Shown here: positions 44,863 through 55,200 of the stretch, piece by piece
How the letters are laid out: every line of letters begins with the position of its first letter
How positions within the stretch are numbered: position 1 is the first letter of the stretch
Assembly (NCBI GenBank): GCA_964215915.1
Contig: CAXPEB010000059.1
Span: 62,001-126,000 of the forward strand
DNA length: 64,000 bases
Reading direction: 5' to 3'
From: UBA8524 sp964215915
GTDB taxonomy: Bacteria > Bacteroidota > Bacteroidia > UBA8524
Notes under the pieces: model-generated
Database searches by the model: none
What the model was told of the DNA's origin: nothing
The model's input: the letters and a program-made list of their open reading frames with translations, nothing else
Translations under genes and position numbers: made by a program

Positions 44863-44885
44863 AAGCCGGTCACATGGACCGGCTT
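44863..44885 (-). terminator. Intrinsic terminator for the minus-strand tilS/DUF3667 unit
   Basis: AAGCCGGTC / GACCGGCTT nine-base stem with a five-base loop; on the minus strand it is followed by TTTTT. It lies 185 bases beyond the DUF3667 stop. Confidence 0.75.
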
Positions 44886-45069
44886 CGTCTACCAAAACGC
44901 TCTCCCCAAAAATAAACTTTGGGTGATCTGCTGTACTATAGAGGCAATTTAGGAGGAAAAAGCTGTACGGGATTTTGCCTCAATTGATCAAATAGCTATT
45001 TCGTTTGACCAGTAGTAGAATCTGGTCGATGAAGTACCCCGGTTAGGAACAAATTCCCGCTTTCACCCC
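44886..45069 (-). other. Structured intergenic or 3' UTR segment
   Basis: Part of the 309-base gap 44761-45069. No ORF. It contains the inverted repeat GAGGCAA (44941-44947) / TTGCCTC (44975-44981), two copies of GTACAGC on the minus strand, and the pair AGCAGATC...GCGTTTTGGTAGA shared with the region behind the LytTR regulator. Could be a long 3' UTR or a structured RNA. Confidence 0.35.
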
Positions 45070-45765
45070 TTATTGGGTATAATAACCCAGAGCCAGCAAA
45101 GCTGCCAGCAAGACAAAAAACAGCAGGGTATTGAGGATACCGTATCCAAACTGAGTTATTACCGGTTTCTCTGATTTGAAAACACGTCCGCTCAAGGTAC
45201 ATACCCCTATCCCAAACAGTATTGCCGAATACGGAAAACCAGCGTCCCGAAGAAAAAGGGCATGCAACGGGAGCAGTACCAGCAGCCAGGCGCTTCCCAG
45301 ATAAATTACGGATACCAGGTGCCGGGCATTGCGCTTCTCCCGAAAATAAGTGAGACGTGAGGCCAGAAAAAACAGAGGGAAAAAGAGAATTAGGAAAGAC
45401 AGCTGTATGGAAAACGTGTTTTGTTCCAGGGTCAGTCCCAACAGCCTGGAATCGATAAACGCCAGATAAAGCCCGGCTGCAGTCAGCGCAAAGAAGAGCA
45501 TTTTACCGGGACTGGGATAATACCCCTTATCGCCCTGCCAATAGGTTCTTACCACCTTGGCAGGATTATAGGTAAGCCGCATGGCCACCAGGAAAACACT
45601 ACGTTCCAGGTTGAACAGGTTTACGGCAAGGTCATTAAGCATGGATCGGATGGTAACCGGCTTCCGCGTTTTTCGCTGGCCGCAATGTCCACAGTAATTG
45701 GCCGTAACCACAAAACCGCATACGGAACATACATCCTTATCCTGAGTTTCGCTGATCCGGTCCAT
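45070..45765 (-). CDS. DUF3667 membrane protein
   Basis: 231 residues from the ATG at 45765. N-terminal zinc ribbon CSVCG...YCGHCGQ (about 13-32), a linker with TIRSMLNDLAVNLFNLE, then five or so membrane helices. This Cys4 plus multi-helix layout with a T-x-x-x-L-x-x-x-P-x-x-[VL] segment (LTYNPAKVVRTYWQG) defines DUF3667, widespread in Bacteroidota and of unknown function. Downstream of tilS on the same strand with a 56-base gap. Confidence 0.85.
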   Translation of the reverse strand: MDRISETQDKDVCSVCGFVVTANYCGHCGQRKTRKPVTIRSMLNDLAVNLFNLERSVFLVAMRLTYNPAKVVRTYWQGDKGYYPSPGKMLFFALTAAGLYLAFIDSRLLGLTLEQNTFSIQLSFLILFFPLFFLASRLTYFREKRNARHLVSVIYLGSAWLLVLLPLHALFLRDAGFPYSAILFGIGVCTLSGRVFKSEKPVITQFGYGILNTLLFFVLLAALLALGYYTQ

Positions 45766-45821
45766 ACCTGCAATGTAGCGAATTTGCACGCCGACAGCAT
45801 CGTGCGTGGCCGATAAAGCTC

Positions 45822-47141
45822 TCAGGCAGTGTTGCTGGCCCGGAGGAGCAGAAAGCGTCCTTTCTTTTTAGTACTCCGCAACAGTTCGGAACTCCGCAGA
45901 CCGGGTACCCAAATCACCTGATCATCCATACACAATACCGGCCAGCTCTCTTTCTCAAAACGATCGATACGGGCATCGGTAAACAGATCACTAAGTAGCT
46001 TGCTGCCTTTCATCCCAAAAGGGTGTATGCGGTCACCGGTCCTGCTATGCCGCAAACTGAGAGGCCAGCGAACTTGCTCGGGATCGATCAGGAGCGTAAA
46101 AGGGTCATTGATTTTTCCCGGGAAATCTTCGACTCCCACCCAGGTAAAGTTCCAGGTTCCCGTACGCATGTTTTGCATAGGCTCCAGCCAGAGGCATTCG
46201 TTTTCCTGCTGCTGTCTTTTGCGCACCATCATCCATTGCCGATCGATCAGCAACTCATACTCCTTACTGCTGAACAAGGCTCCGGGACGCGTTGCTGCCT
46301 CCAGTACAAATGGCGCCTGATCTGCCATGCCAAAATTCTCCAACCAGCTACGCAGCAGGATACGGGCCTGGGGATGCTCCGAAACGGAAAGTGAAAGGCT
46401 GTTGGGGTCTTCGTCATGCCGGAAGAAGGCCAGATCTTCGGCCAGCTTGTGTTCCAGGTATTCGTTCCACTCCCCAAGTAATTCGGAGCTTCGGAGTATT
46501 TGCCTGACCGTACCCGGATAGCGTTCTTCCCAGGGAGCCAGCACATTGTGGCGAAGAAAGTTTCGTTTGTAGGACGTGCTTCTATTGCTTGCATCTTCCC
46601 GCCAGGCCACCCGGTAGTTGCCGGCATGCCGCAGGATATCATCGGGCTCGCATTTCAAAAGGGGACGGAAAATCCCACGGCTTAGTACTTCCATACCTTT
46701 CATGCCCCGGATACCGCTCCCCCGCATGAGGTTCAGGAGCAATGTTTCCGCCTGATCCAGAGCATGGTGTGCCGTAAGAATGGCCACGGCACCTTCCTGT
46801 TTCGCCAGTTCCCGCAACCAGGCATAACGCAGTTCACGGGCAGCCATCTGGATACTCAACCCCTGCTCCTGGGCAAACGAGCGGGTAAAAAAACGGGTGG
46901 ATACCCCCTTCAGACCATGCAGGCCGGCCTGTTCGATAACAAAGGCTTCATCGGCGTCACTCTCCTCCCCTCTCAATCCGAAATTGGCATGAGCCACCAG
47001 CGGTTTTTTCCCCGCCTGTACCAGTACATCCATCAGGACCATACTGTCCTTTCCTCCGCTGCAAGCAAGTATTACGGGAGAATCGGGAGGAATTCCTGCC
47101 GACTTCCATTCCTGCAGCAAATGTTTCACCAGCGGTGGCAT
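45822..47141 (-). CDS. tilS: tRNA(Ile)-lysidine synthase TilS
   Basis: 439 residues from the ATG at 47141; an upstream TTG at 47156 is a weaker start. PP-loop motif SGGKDS at 28-33, the HANFGLRGEESDADE and TAHHALDQAET segments typical of TilS, and a C-terminal substrate-binding domain. It converts C34 of the CAU-anticodon tRNA to lysidine so that it reads AUA as isoleucine. Essential housekeeping gene; divergent from the OstA-like gene with 57 bases between starts. Confidence 0.95.
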   Translation of the reverse strand: MPPLVKHLLQEWKSAGIPPDSPVILACSGGKDSMVLMDVLVQAGKKPLVAHANFGLRGEESDADEAFVIEQAGLHGLKGVSTRFFTRSFAQEQGLSIQMAARELRYAWLRELAKQEGAVAILTAHHALDQAETLLLNLMRGSGIRGMKGMEVLSRGIFRPLLKCEPDDILRHAGNYRVAWREDASNRSTSYKRNFLRHNVLAPWEERYPGTVRQILRSSELLGEWNEYLEHKLAEDLAFFRHDEDPNSLSLSVSEHPQARILLRSWLENFGMADQAPFVLEAATRPGALFSSKEYELLIDRQWMMVRKRQQQENECLWLEPMQNMRTGTWNFTWVGVEDFPGKINDPFTLLIDPEQVRWPLSLRHSRTGDRIHPFGMKGSKLLSDLFTDARIDRFEKESWPVLCMDDQVIWVPGLRSSELLRSTKKKGRFLLLRASNTA

Positions 47142-47183
47142 AGTTTCTGAAAACAAAGAACGCCAAGGCGTTGCACAAAACCA

Positions 47184-47191
47184 TATTTTTG
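47184..47191 (+). promoter_or_regulatory. -7 promoter box of the OstA-like gene (TATTTTTG)
   Basis: Exact TAnnTTTG match eight bases before the ATG at 47199, so the mRNA would have almost no leader. Confidence 0.5.
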
Positions 47192-47198
47192 CCCCCTG

Positions 47199-48737
47199 AT
47201 GCCAAAAACGTTTCTGCTGCTTTTATTATTCCCCCTCAGCTTTTCCTGCCTGGCCCAATCGCGTATTGAGTTGTTGGGTGCGGATGAGCTCAGTGGCATA
47301 GAAAGAAACGGCGTAAAACTGGTAAGGCTTATCGGCAATGTGAGTTTCCGGCAGGACAATGCCACCATGCGCTGCGACTCGGCCTACCAGGACAAGGCAG
47401 CCAATACCTTCGAAGCTTTCGGAAGGGTCTATATCAATGAAAAAGATTCGGTAACGCTCAACAGCCGTTACCTGCGTTATAACGGCAATGAGAAAAAAGC
47501 ATTCGTCAGAGACGAGGTGGTGATGAGTGATGGCCAGATGACCCTGACTACTGACCAGCTCGACTACGACCTGAAAACCCGGGTGGCCTTTTACGGCAAC
47601 GGAGGGCATGTGGTGAACCAGGACAATGTGCTCGACAGCCGGATAGGATCTTACAGTGCGGAAAGCAAAACCTTTGGCTTCAAAAAAAATGTGGTGCTTG
47701 TCAACCCGGAATACGTTCTGAAAACCGACACCCTGCAATACAATACCCTTAGCAAAACCGCCTGGTTCTTCGGCCCGACGACCATTGAGGGGGAAGATGG
47801 CTTTATCTACTGCGAAAACGGTTGGTACAATACGTATACGCAAAGGGCCCGGTTCAGCAGGAATGCCTACGTTATCAACGAAGAGTACCGGTTAAGTGCA
47901 GACAGCCTTCTTTACGGAGGGAAAATGGGTATCGATACGGCATTGAGCAATGTCTGGCTCAAAGACTCGGTCAATAAGCTGGTGATCTCCGGTCAACGGG
48001 GGGTATATAACCGGAATACCTCGGTAGCTGTAGTGACCAGTATGCCTCTGGCTTCTGTATTGATGGATGACGACAGCCTGCATATTGTAAGCGATACTTT
48101 AAGAAGCACCAGCGACAGCAGCAAACGGAAATCCATCTATGCCTACCACAAGGTACGCTTCTTTAAAAGCGACATGCAGGGTATCTGCGACAGCCTGCAT
48201 TATTCCCAGGCCGATTCGATGATCTATATGGAAAGGGATCCGGTGCTATGGAATGAGAACCGGCAGATGACTGCCGACAGTATCCGGCTGCAACTGCTGA
48301 ATAATAAACCGGAGCGCGTGGATTTTATACAAAACGCCTTCATCATTGAAGAGGTTGACACCGGTTTGTACAACCAGCTGCGGGGTAATGTGATACGTAC
48401 CTGGTTCCGGAATGACCGCATCCATCGGGTGCACGTTAAGGGCAATGCGGAAAACGTGTATTTCCAGGAAGACGACTCGATAACCCTGAGCTCCATGAAC
48501 TATGTGATCTGCAGTGAGGTAAGTATCCTGTTCGATTCAGCGGGCAAGGCTCAGGAGATTACATACATCCAGCAACCGGAGGGCACGGACTACCCCATCA
48601 ACCGCTTACCCGGCGGACTAAAACAGCAGCTTAAAGGCTTCACCTGGAGGAGCGAAGAAAGACCTTTGTCCAAAAAAGCGCTCAGGGAGGAAGGCCTGAC
48701 AGCAGAACCCACCCTCAATAAGGAAGAGAAAAAATAA
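47199..48737 (+). CDS. OstA/LptA-like periplasmic LPS-transport protein
   Basis: 512 residues with a signal peptide (ending SCLAQ). Residues about 25-190 form an OstA-N/LptA beta-taco (GADELSG, LIGNVSFRQDNATMRCDSA, LDYDLKTRVAFYGNGG), and further OstA-like strand repeats continue to about 420. Longer than proteobacterial LptA (about 185), as is usual in Bacteroidota. LptA-type proteins carry LPS across the periplasm to LptD; an LptD gene lies at 60808-63426 in this window. Single gene behind its own promoter. Confidence 0.85.
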   Translation: MPKTFLLLLLFPLSFSCLAQSRIELLGADELSGIERNGVKLVRLIGNVSFRQDNATMRCDSAYQDKAANTFEAFGRVYINEKDSVTLNSRYLRYNGNEKKAFVRDEVVMSDGQMTLTTDQLDYDLKTRVAFYGNGGHVVNQDNVLDSRIGSYSAESKTFGFKKNVVLVNPEYVLKTDTLQYNTLSKTAWFFGPTTIEGEDGFIYCENGWYNTYTQRARFSRNAYVINEEYRLSADSLLYGGKMGIDTALSNVWLKDSVNKLVISGQRGVYNRNTSVAVVTSMPLASVLMDDDSLHIVSDTLRSTSDSSKRKSIYAYHKVRFFKSDMQGICDSLHYSQADSMIYMERDPVLWNENRQMTADSIRLQLLNNKPERVDFIQNAFIIEEVDTGLYNQLRGNVIRTWFRNDRIHRVHVKGNAENVYFQEDDSITLSSMNYVICSEVSILFDSAGKAQEITYIQQPEGTDYPINRLPGGLKQQLKGFTWRSEERPLSKKALREEGLTAEPTLNKEEKK

Positions 48738-49005
48738 GAGCTGTTGGGTTTTGTACTTGGCTGCAGGTGCTGCTACCAGGATTATTGGAATACGATAACC
48801 AAAGGTTATAGCTATAGGATACAAACAAGCTCCCTTTTAACCCCGGTTCCATTTTCCGGATTTAAACCCGGTATCCATTCCCCCTTTCACAAGTGTGGTC
48901 AAACACAAATTTCCGATACCGAAAATTGGCGGACACGAAGAACCCAGGACCCAAAACCGGGAACCCTTCCCCGGTATCCATCCGAAAAAGATCCTTCACC
49001 CGGTA
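48738..49005. other. Intergenic region, little recognisable
   Basis: No ORF of note. Contains a small hairpin ATAACC-AAA-GGTTAT (48795-48809) and two copies of CCCGGTATCCAT about 103 bases apart. The rpmE promoter follows at its right end. Confidence 0.4.
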
Positions 49006-49036
49006 TTGTATAAAATACAAATCCATCTTATCTTTG
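49006..49036 (+). promoter_or_regulatory. rpmE promoter (TTG - 20 bp - TATCTTTG)
   Basis: -33 TTG at 49006-49008 and an exact -7 box at 49029-49036, with the 20-base spacing expected of the Bacteroidota primary sigma factor. It leaves an 18-base leader before the ATG at 49055. The clearest complete promoter in the window. Confidence 0.8.
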
Positions 49037-49054
49037 CAGCCCTAATAAACGAAT

Positions 49055-49300
49055 ATGAAAGCCGACATCCATCCTTCGAATTACAGACTGGTTGTTTTCC
49101 GCGATATGTCCTGCGACTATGAGTTCATTACCCGCTCTACCGTGGAAACCAGAGAAACCACCAAGTGGAAAGACGGAAATGAGTACCCGCTGTATAAGCT
49201 GGAGATCTCGCACAAGTCGCACCCCTTCTTCACCGGTAAAGCCAACCTGGTGGATACTGCCGGTCGTATCGACAAGTTCAGAAAACGTTACGGAAAGTAA
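49055..49300 (+). CDS. rpmE: 50S ribosomal protein L31, type B
   Basis: 81 residues: MKADIHPSNYRLVVFRDM at the start and SHPFFTGKANLVDTAGRIDKF in the second half are diagnostic. The zinc-binding Cys set of type A is absent, so this is the Zn-independent (C-minus) type B form. Flanked by its own promoter and terminator. Confidence 0.97.
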   Translation: MKADIHPSNYRLVVFRDMSCDYEFITRSTVETRETTKWKDGNEYPLYKLEISHKSHPFFTGKANLVDTAGRIDKFRKRYGK

Positions 49301-49322
49301 TTCTCCGGAACTCAACGTATAC

Positions 49323-49348
49323 AGCCTTCTTCGGAAGGCTTTTTTTTT
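49323..49348 (+). terminator. Intrinsic terminator with UUCG tetraloop
   Basis: AGCCTTC / GAAGGCT stem closed by a TTCG loop and followed by nine T residues, right behind rpmE. Confidence 0.9.
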
Positions 49349-49409
49349 ACCCTTTCGGTCCGGCTGTTCGCCACGAAATCGCTATTTTGCAGGCACTAAT
49401 TTTTGATGC

Positions 49410-50612
49410 ATGAACCTCATCCTGTTCGACGACGACAGTAGAATTGATCTTTTACCGCTTACTTTCACACGACCTGTTGCAGAACTCCGGACAGGAATCC
49501 TGACCATCCGGGAAAAATGGGAAAAGCGCTGGCAGTTAAAAAGCAGCAGCCTTACCACCGATTACTTAAGCACCAAATTTCCCACCGTATTTGCCCAGGA
49601 CAACCTGCTTCTGAACGGAGGCATCACTCCGAACACGGAACTCGTTGCCGCTTGTGAAAAGCTGGAAACCGGACAGGCATTGGTTCAGGGGAGTGTATTG
49701 ATTGCATTGCGTTGCGACCAAAGCAGAGTGGAAACATTCAACGGCACCGCGGAAGGTTATGACGTCCGGGAATTTCCCGGAACTTTCACCCGGATAAAAT
49801 CTCCCTGGGACCTGTTCGCACAAAATGCCTCCGAACTGGAGGCTGACTTTGACTTACTCACCCGGGATCGCAAATCGCAGGTGCTGAGCCCAACCAATAC
49901 CCTGCTGGGAGATCGGATTTTTGCCGAAGAAGGCGCTGTGGCAGAATGTGCAGTATTGAATGCACGAAGCGGGGCCATCTATCTGGGTAAAGATTCGGAA
50001 GTGATGGAAGGCAGTGTGGTACGCGGCGGACTCGCACTTTGCGAGCACAGTGTTCTGAAGCTAAGCACCAAAATATACGGAGCAACCACTATAGGCCCCC
50101 ACAGCAAAGTTGGTGGCGAGCTGAATAATTCTGTCATCCTGGGCTATTCCAACAAAGCCCACGACGGGTTCCTCGGAAACTCAGTGATCGGGGAGTGGTG
50201 TAACCTGGGTGCCGATACCAACAACTCCAACCTCAAAAACAACTATGCCGAGGTAAAACTCTGGAACTACCGGAAGAACGGCTTTGTGCGCACCGGATTG
50301 CAGTTCTGCGGACTGATCATGGGAGACCACAGCAAATGCGGGATCAATACCATGTTCAATACCGGTACGGTAGTCGGTGTTTCAGCCAATATCTTCGGTT
50401 CGGGATTCCCCCGGAATTTTATCCCTTCCTTTAGCTGGGGAGGCGCACAGGGCTTTGAAACCTTTGCGCTCAACAAAGCCTTTGAAGTAGCGGGGAAAGT
50501 GATGGAACGCCGCGGACTTGAACTCGATCAAACGGAAAAAGACATCCTGGAAACCTTATTCAACCAAAGCAAAGAATACCGGTTCTGGGAAAAGCAGGTC
50601 CTCAATGCCTGA
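49410..50612 (+). CDS. GlmU-like sugar nucleotidyltransferase / left-handed beta-helix protein
   Basis: 400 residues. The N-terminal part (about 1-150) resembles a reduced nucleotidyltransferase fold that starts MNLILFDDDSR and lacks the canonical LxxGxGTR pyrophosphorylase loop. The C-terminal ~230 residues are hexapeptide repeats of a left-handed parallel beta-helix (AVLNARSGAIYLG, KIYGATTIGPHSKVGGEL). Typical of Bacteroidota GlmU-family proteins annotated as putative sugar nucleotidyltransferases. Catalytic competence is not certain. It precedes tpiA by 35 bases and may share its transcript. Confidence 0.8.
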   Translation: MNLILFDDDSRIDLLPLTFTRPVAELRTGILTIREKWEKRWQLKSSSLTTDYLSTKFPTVFAQDNLLLNGGITPNTELVAACEKLETGQALVQGSVLIALRCDQSRVETFNGTAEGYDVREFPGTFTRIKSPWDLFAQNASELEADFDLLTRDRKSQVLSPTNTLLGDRIFAEEGAVAECAVLNARSGAIYLGKDSEVMEGSVVRGGLALCEHSVLKLSTKIYGATTIGPHSKVGGELNNSVILGYSNKAHDGFLGNSVIGEWCNLGADTNNSNLKNNYAEVKLWNYRKNGFVRTGLQFCGLIMGDHSKCGINTMFNTGTVVGVSANIFGSGFPRNFIPSFSWGGAQGFETFALNKAFEVAGKVMERRGLELDQTEKDILETLFNQSKEYRFWEKQVLNA

Positions 50613-50647
50613 TAAAAACATTCGCCTGTAAGGCCAATCAGATTAAT

Positions 50648-51412
50648 ATGAGAAAACAGATAGTAGCAGGAAACTGGAAGATGAACGGAACCCTTCAGGA
50701 GACGCAAAAGCTGACCTCCGAAGTGGTAAACATGGTAAAAGACGAAGTAGGAGAAAATGTAGAAGTAATCCTGATCCCTCCTTTTATCGGGATCAGCGAG
50801 GTACAGCGCCTGAGCAAGGGTGGAAATATCCGCACAGGAGCGCAAAACTGCCATGAGGAAGAAAACGGAGCCTTTACCGGCGAAGTGTCGGCTGGAATTC
50901 TGGCTTCTTACGGCGTGGACTATGTCATTGTAGGCCACAGCGAACGCCGTCAATATTTTAATGAAACCAATGCCCTGCTCGCCCAAAAGGTAGACCAGGT
51001 GCACCGCCACCACCTCTCCCCCATCTACTGCTGCGGAGAGACCCTGGAAGAGCGGGAGAACAATATCCATTTCCAGGTGATTGAACACCAGATTACGGAA
51101 GGCTTGTTCCACCTTAGTGCCGACAATATCCAACGTACCGTGATTGCCTATGAACCGGTATGGGCCATAGGGACCGGGCAAACGGCCTCTGCAGAAGAGG
51201 CTCAGGAAATCCATGCCTTCATCCGCTCCTTGCTGGTTAAACGTTACAGCAACCAGATCGGGAATTCCATTACCCTACTTTATGGAGGAAGTGTTAAGCC
51301 CGGCAATGCTGCCGAGTTGTTTGCCATGGAAGATATTGACGGCGGACTGATCGGGGGGGCATCTCTGAAATCAAGGGACTTCACGGATATCTGCAAATCA
51401 TTCGGAAAATGA
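50648..51412 (+). CDS. tpiA: Triosephosphate isomerase
   Basis: 254 residues, full length. Interconverts dihydroxyacetone phosphate and glyceraldehyde 3-phosphate in glycolysis. Catalytic residues: N9 and K11 in GNWKMN, H97 in IVGHSERR, E169 in AYEPVWAIGTG; the phosphate-binding LYGGSVKPGNA and GGLIGGASL loops are intact. Its stop overlaps the prmA start (ATGA). Confidence 0.98.
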   Translation: MRKQIVAGNWKMNGTLQETQKLTSEVVNMVKDEVGENVEVILIPPFIGISEVQRLSKGGNIRTGAQNCHEEENGAFTGEVSAGILASYGVDYVIVGHSERRQYFNETNALLAQKVDQVHRHHLSPIYCCGETLEERENNIHFQVIEHQITEGLFHLSADNIQRTVIAYEPVWAIGTGQTASAEEAQEIHAFIRSLLVKRYSNQIGNSITLLYGGSVKPGNAAELFAMEDIDGGLIGGASLKSRDFTDICKSFGK

Positions 51413-52239
51413 TCCAAACCCGCTACCTGGACGTCTTTGTGCCATGCCGGGGAGAATTCCCGGAACTTCTGGCAACCGAACTCATCGAACTGGGTTATGA
51501 AGGAACCTGGGAGCAGGAAGAAGGTGTACACGGATATCTCCCCGTAACCGATTTTAACCGGGAGGCGCTGGACGAAATGTTGTCCGTTTACAATATCCCA
51601 CCGGATACGGTTCAGGTTACCTCCATGGAGGACGTCAACTGGAACGAAGAGTGGGAGAAATCGTATGAAGCCATTTTGGTAAAGAACCGCTGTATCATCC
51701 GGGCAGAATTCCATCCAAAACCAGAAAACATCGAATACGATATCCTGATACAGCCCAAAATGTCATTCGGTACCGGACACCACGACTCCACCAGGCTGAT
51801 CGTAGAACTGATGCTGGATATGGATTTCCATAACAAATCGGTGATTGACGTGGGTTGTGGTACGGGAGTACTGGCCATATTGGCCGGAATGAAGGGAGCC
51901 AGTCCGGTTGTGGCCATCGACAACAACCCCTGGAGCTACGAAAACACCCTGGAAAACGCAGAAAGAAATCATACGGAGATGGAGGTGATTGAGTCGGATA
52001 TCGAAAGTTTCGACAGACAAGGTTACGACATCATCCTTTCCAATATCACCCGGAACATCAATCATCAGAATATTCCCAAATATGCCACGATGCTAAAACC
52101 AGGTGGTGATCTTATCCTATCCGGTTTTTTTTCGCATGACTTTGATTTCCTGAACGATCAGGCAATAAAGCATGGTTTTAGCTTGTTGAATAAGGTGGTT
52201 TCGGATAAAAACTGGATTGCCTTGCACTATACACACTGA
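51409..52239 (+). CDS. prmA: Ribosomal protein L11 methyltransferase PrmA
   Basis: 276 residues. N-terminal substrate-recognition domain (about 1-75), then a class I SAM methyltransferase with DVGCGTGVLAILA near 144-156 and SNITRNINHQNIP (NPPY-like motif replaced by SNIxxN, as in PrmA). Methylates L11. Translationally coupled to tpiA by a four-base overlap, an arrangement I regard as chance of operon packing rather than functional. Confidence 0.95.
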   Translation: MIQTRYLDVFVPCRGEFPELLATELIELGYEGTWEQEEGVHGYLPVTDFNREALDEMLSVYNIPPDTVQVTSMEDVNWNEEWEKSYEAILVKNRCIIRAEFHPKPENIEYDILIQPKMSFGTGHHDSTRLIVELMLDMDFHNKSVIDVGCGTGVLAILAGMKGASPVVAIDNNPWSYENTLENAERNHTEMEVIESDIESFDRQGYDIILSNITRNINHQNIPKYATMLKPGGDLILSGFFSHDFDFLNDQAIKHGFSLLNKVVSDKNWIALHYTH

Positions 52240-52243
52240 GCCT

Positions 52244-55200
52244 ATGAGAACAACCAAATTTACTATCCTCCTTTTTTCGCTGCTCGGCCTTTCTCAACTG
52301 GCCGAAGCACAACCTATCAAAAGCTTCGGGAAAGAACCGGAGGTCTACATCAAAGAGCTGGAAAGGCTCATGACCGATGACAAGATCGAACCGGCAGTAC
52401 AAACCTTTGAAGCATTCAAAGTACTCTGGGACTCCAATAAGTTCGACGCTTATCAGCAGGCCCGTATCATCAAAAACAGCGACCAGTTCCTGCTGAAACG
52501 GATGAAGGCCCACCCACATTTTACACTTTATCTGCAGACGCTTATCAATTTTACAAACAGCGGAAAGAAAGACGAGCTGTTCGTAATCTGGCAGAAGACG
52601 CTGGAAAGCTATTATAGCGGGAAGATTCGGGACATTCAAAACTACCTGGAAACGTCCAACCTGATGTTTGGCGGTAATGTATTTATAGAAAGTGCCGGAC
52701 CCCGTGTCTGGAAAGCTTCGGATAACAGTTATACCCTGGACCATAAAGACGGGGAACCGGCTTTTGTCTTTGAGCTTACGGATGTAAGCTGCGTAACGCG
52801 TGACGATTCCCTGACTATTTCCGGCACCAAGGGATATTTCCTGATGGAAAGCCATGTATGGAAGGGGCTTGGCGGCAAGATCGACTGGACCCGGGGGAAT
52901 TTCAGTCCGGATGAAGTCTACGCCGAACTTCGCACCTACACCATCAACATGGAGGGGAACAAGTATACGGCTGATTCCGTGACCTTCTATCAGAAGCAGT
53001 ATTTCTCCAAACCTCTCCTGGGAAGCCTTGAAGACATGGCTCTGGTAACTTCCAACCCGGAGCAGATTCGTTATCCCAAATTTTACAGCTATCGTAAAGA
53101 CCTGGCGATCGATAAGTTCGCGGAAGATGTCAAATATACCGGAGGCTTCTCCCAGCAAGGATCCAAAATTATCGCCTACGGTGATGGAAATGAGTTGGGT
53201 ACCTTCACTTTTTCCTATAAGAACAAACCGTTTATCATTTTACGCGGACGGGAGTTCGTAGTGAATGAGGAGCGGATCATCACCGATAAAGCTGCGTTGG
53301 AAATCAACCTGGATACCGGATCGGTTTTCCATCCCCAGGTGAACTTCAATTATGTCAAATCGGAAAAGAAAATCACCTGCAGCCGTGGAGACATTGGGGT
53401 ATCACAGGCTCCTTTTACGGATACTTACCATCGTTTGGAACTTAATGCCGACAAGATGGAATGGATCCTGGGCCAGCCCAAAATCGATTTCCGGACCATC
53501 CTGAAAGACGGGTCCGTGCTCCTTTACTCGGAAAACTACTTCCGGGAATTCGATTATGAAAAGATCCAGGGCATGCAGGCCCTCCACCCATTGGCTAAGA
53601 TCAAACAATTCTGCGAAGAAACCGGAAAGCGTAAATTCCACCTTGATGAGTATGTTGCCTGGCTTCGTACCAAAAGAGAATATGTACGCTTTCAGATCGT
53701 TCAATTGACCGATAAAGGGTACCTGATGCTTGACTCCGAGACGGATACGGTTATCGTCAATGACAAGACCTTTAACGCCGTAAACGCCCATATGGGCCGG
53801 ACGGATTATGACGTAATCAAGTTTGAATCCATCATAGAAAAAAGGCCCAATGCCAGTATCAACCTGGAAAACTCGAGCATGACCCTGGAAGGTGTGGGCC
53901 GTTTCTTCTTCTCCGATTCCCAGTATGTTTACGTTATCCCCGATGACCAGAAGGTAATCGTTCAGCGCGACCGCGAGTTGATCTTCGACGGTAAGGTGCG
54001 AGCCGGTCGTTTCGAGTTTTTTGGTAAACGTTTCCGCTTTACCTACAAGACGTTTACGGTAGATATGGATGATATCGACTCGATGCGCTTCTTCTTCCCC
54101 GACGAAAACCGCCAGTTGCAACGGGTCAATTCCGTACTTCAAGATATTACAGGGACACTGTTTATCGATAACCCGAGCAACAAATCGGGAAGGCGCAACT
54201 TTTCGGAATACCCGATTTTCAAAGCCACCAAATCGTCGAAGGTGTTTTATGATTACGACTACATCTACGGCGGGGTGTATGACCGGGAGCGATTCTATTT
54301 CCAGACCGATCCTTTTATTATTGACTCCCTTGATAACTTTACTCGGGAAGGATTGCGCTTCTCCGGGAACTTTGTTTCGGCCGATATCTTCCCTGATTTT
54401 GCGGAAGAGCTCACGGTACAGGAAGATTTTTCACTGGGTTTCAAAAAAACCATCGATATGCCTACCTACCAGGGTACAGGACAATCGCGCGTGAATATGT
54501 CGCTATCGAACCGTGGACTGCTTGCCAGCGGAGAAGTAGAGTTTGCCAGTTCCCTGACCAAATCCACGGATATCGTTTATTTTCCGGATTCCATGAAGGC
54601 GGTCACGCAGAGTTTCGACGTCCCGCTGGGGACCAACTATCCTGCTGTGCACGGTGTGGGCCTTATCACTCATTGGGAGCCCTATAAGGACCTGATGAAA
54701 CAGACTACCACGGAAACGCCTATCCTGATGTTCGAGGATGTGAAGCTTACGGGCACTTATATCCATCGGAAAAAAGGTGCGGAAGGCGACGGCAGTATCG
54801 ATTTCAACGATGCCGAGATCCTTTCGGACAATATGCATTTCGATCCGAAACGGATGTGGGCAGATACCTCTACCCTGATCATCCGCTCTATAGACAGCAC
54901 CAAATTTGCCTTTAAGGCGGTGAATGTGAAATCGGATGTGGACTTCACCAAACGTTTCGGGGATTTTAAAGCCAATAAGGATGGAGCAAATTCAGAGTTT
55001 CCATACAACCAGTACAAAAGCTCTCTGAACGAGTTCAAATGGGATATCAAAAAGAAAAAGCTGCATTTCAATACCCCGGAAGACAAACCGATCGAAAGCA
55101 CCTATTTCCTCAGTACCCACCCGGATCAGGACAGCCTGGTCTTCAGCTCACGCAAGGCTACCTATGACCTGAAAGACTTTACGCTTTATGCCGAAAAGGT

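Noticed and set aside
44890..44935. tRNA-like D-arm string (GTTTTGGTAGA on the minus strand)
   Set aside because: No acceptor stem, anticodon arm or T-arm can be completed around it; the copy near 35143 fails in the same way.
49410..50612. Standard bifunctional GlmU
   Set aside because: The pyrophosphorylase glycine loop is not visible at the N-terminus, so the symbol glmU was not assigned.
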